From the NCBI RefSeq assembly GCF_003148565.1, contig NZ_QGGL01000011.1, forward strand, positions 62,001-126,000: DNA of 64,000 nucleotides, in the 5' to 3' direction. Below, piece by piece: positions 63,949 to 64,000 of the stretch (the first letter of the stretch is position 1; each line of letters begins with the position of its first letter). The position numbers were made by a program, and so were the translations under genes. This stretch comes from Tumebacillus permanentifrigoris. Lineage in GTDB: Bacteria; Bacillota; Bacilli; Tumebacillales; Tumebacillaceae. The notes below the pieces were generated by a model. That model was not told where the DNA came from. It saw nothing but the letters and a program-made list of their open reading frames with translations, and did no database searches.

Positions 63949-64000
63949 AGGAACGGCTCGTCGAAACTAGTGCTACTGGTTTTCATGAGTCGTTCTTTAT
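63949..64000 (+). terminator. Possible long imperfect hairpin terminator at the right edge
   Basis: GGAACGGCTCGTCGAAA (63951 onward) can pair imperfectly with TTTTCATGAGTCGTTCT near 63980-63996, with AACTAGT/ACTGGTT inside. The T-run is short and the window ends here. Confidence 0.4.

Overview
The window looks like the chromosome of a spore-forming, high-GC member of the Firmicutes. Evidence includes the sporulation-control gene spo0M, two YtvI/AI-2E-type membrane proteins, a c-di-AMP (ydaO/yuaA-type) riboswitch, class II lysS, a YwhD-family gene, a RelQ-type alarmone synthetase and strong Shine-Dalgarno sites with frequent TTG/GTG starts. An Alicyclobacillaceae/Tumebacillus-like host is my inference only. 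No tRNA, rRNA or CRISPR array was seen.

Left flank (1-23.4 kb), mostly housekeeping: the 5' end of a secreted metallophosphoesterase (leaving the window), an M24 aminopeptidase, two tandem paralogous secreted proteins (one with a lamin-tail domain), RelQ, an S1-domain protein, a DsbA-like and a CoA-binding protein, an ArsC/Spx-family protein, an M16 protease, a DMT transporter, an M20 peptidase and a three-gene polar amino acid ABC transporter. Then come a membrane protein, YwhD, an arginine/lysine decarboxylase, a riboswitch-controlled LysM-3D cell-wall protein, a glycosyltransferase overlapping a membrane phosphatase-like protein, and the 2-oxoacid:ferredoxin oxidoreductase pair korAB.

Centre (23.5-53.7 kb): a six-gene hybrid NRPS/PKS assembly line plus an exporter, all on the + strand behind a good sigma-A promoter. 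The genes are P1 (C*-relic A-T-C), P2 (partial C-A-T-C-A-T-C), P3 (C*-A-T-C-A-T-TE), an MFS exporter, a PKS (KS-AT-DH-KR-ACP), P4 (C-A-T-C, A domain reads as Asn) and a TauD/SyrP-like dioxygenase. The thioesterase lies in the middle of the gene order. P4, P1 and P2 each end in a complete C domain, while P1, P2 and P3 each begin with a degenerate or truncated one. This suggests the working order PKS -> P4 -> P1 -> P2 -> P3-TE and a lipopeptide-like or acyl peptide product containing a possibly beta-hydroxylated Asn. The product is not identified. The cluster ends at a strong hairpin resembling the left end of an IS3/IS150-type element, next to what may be the truncated start of a cobalamin-binding-protein gene.

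Right flank (54-64 kb): a lipoprotein, two AI-2E/YtvI-type proteins around Spo0M, lysS, a Bcp peroxiredoxin, an iron-type alcohol dehydrogenase, an unknown small protein, a YwfO-like HD phosphohydrolase and a Cof-type HAD phosphatase.
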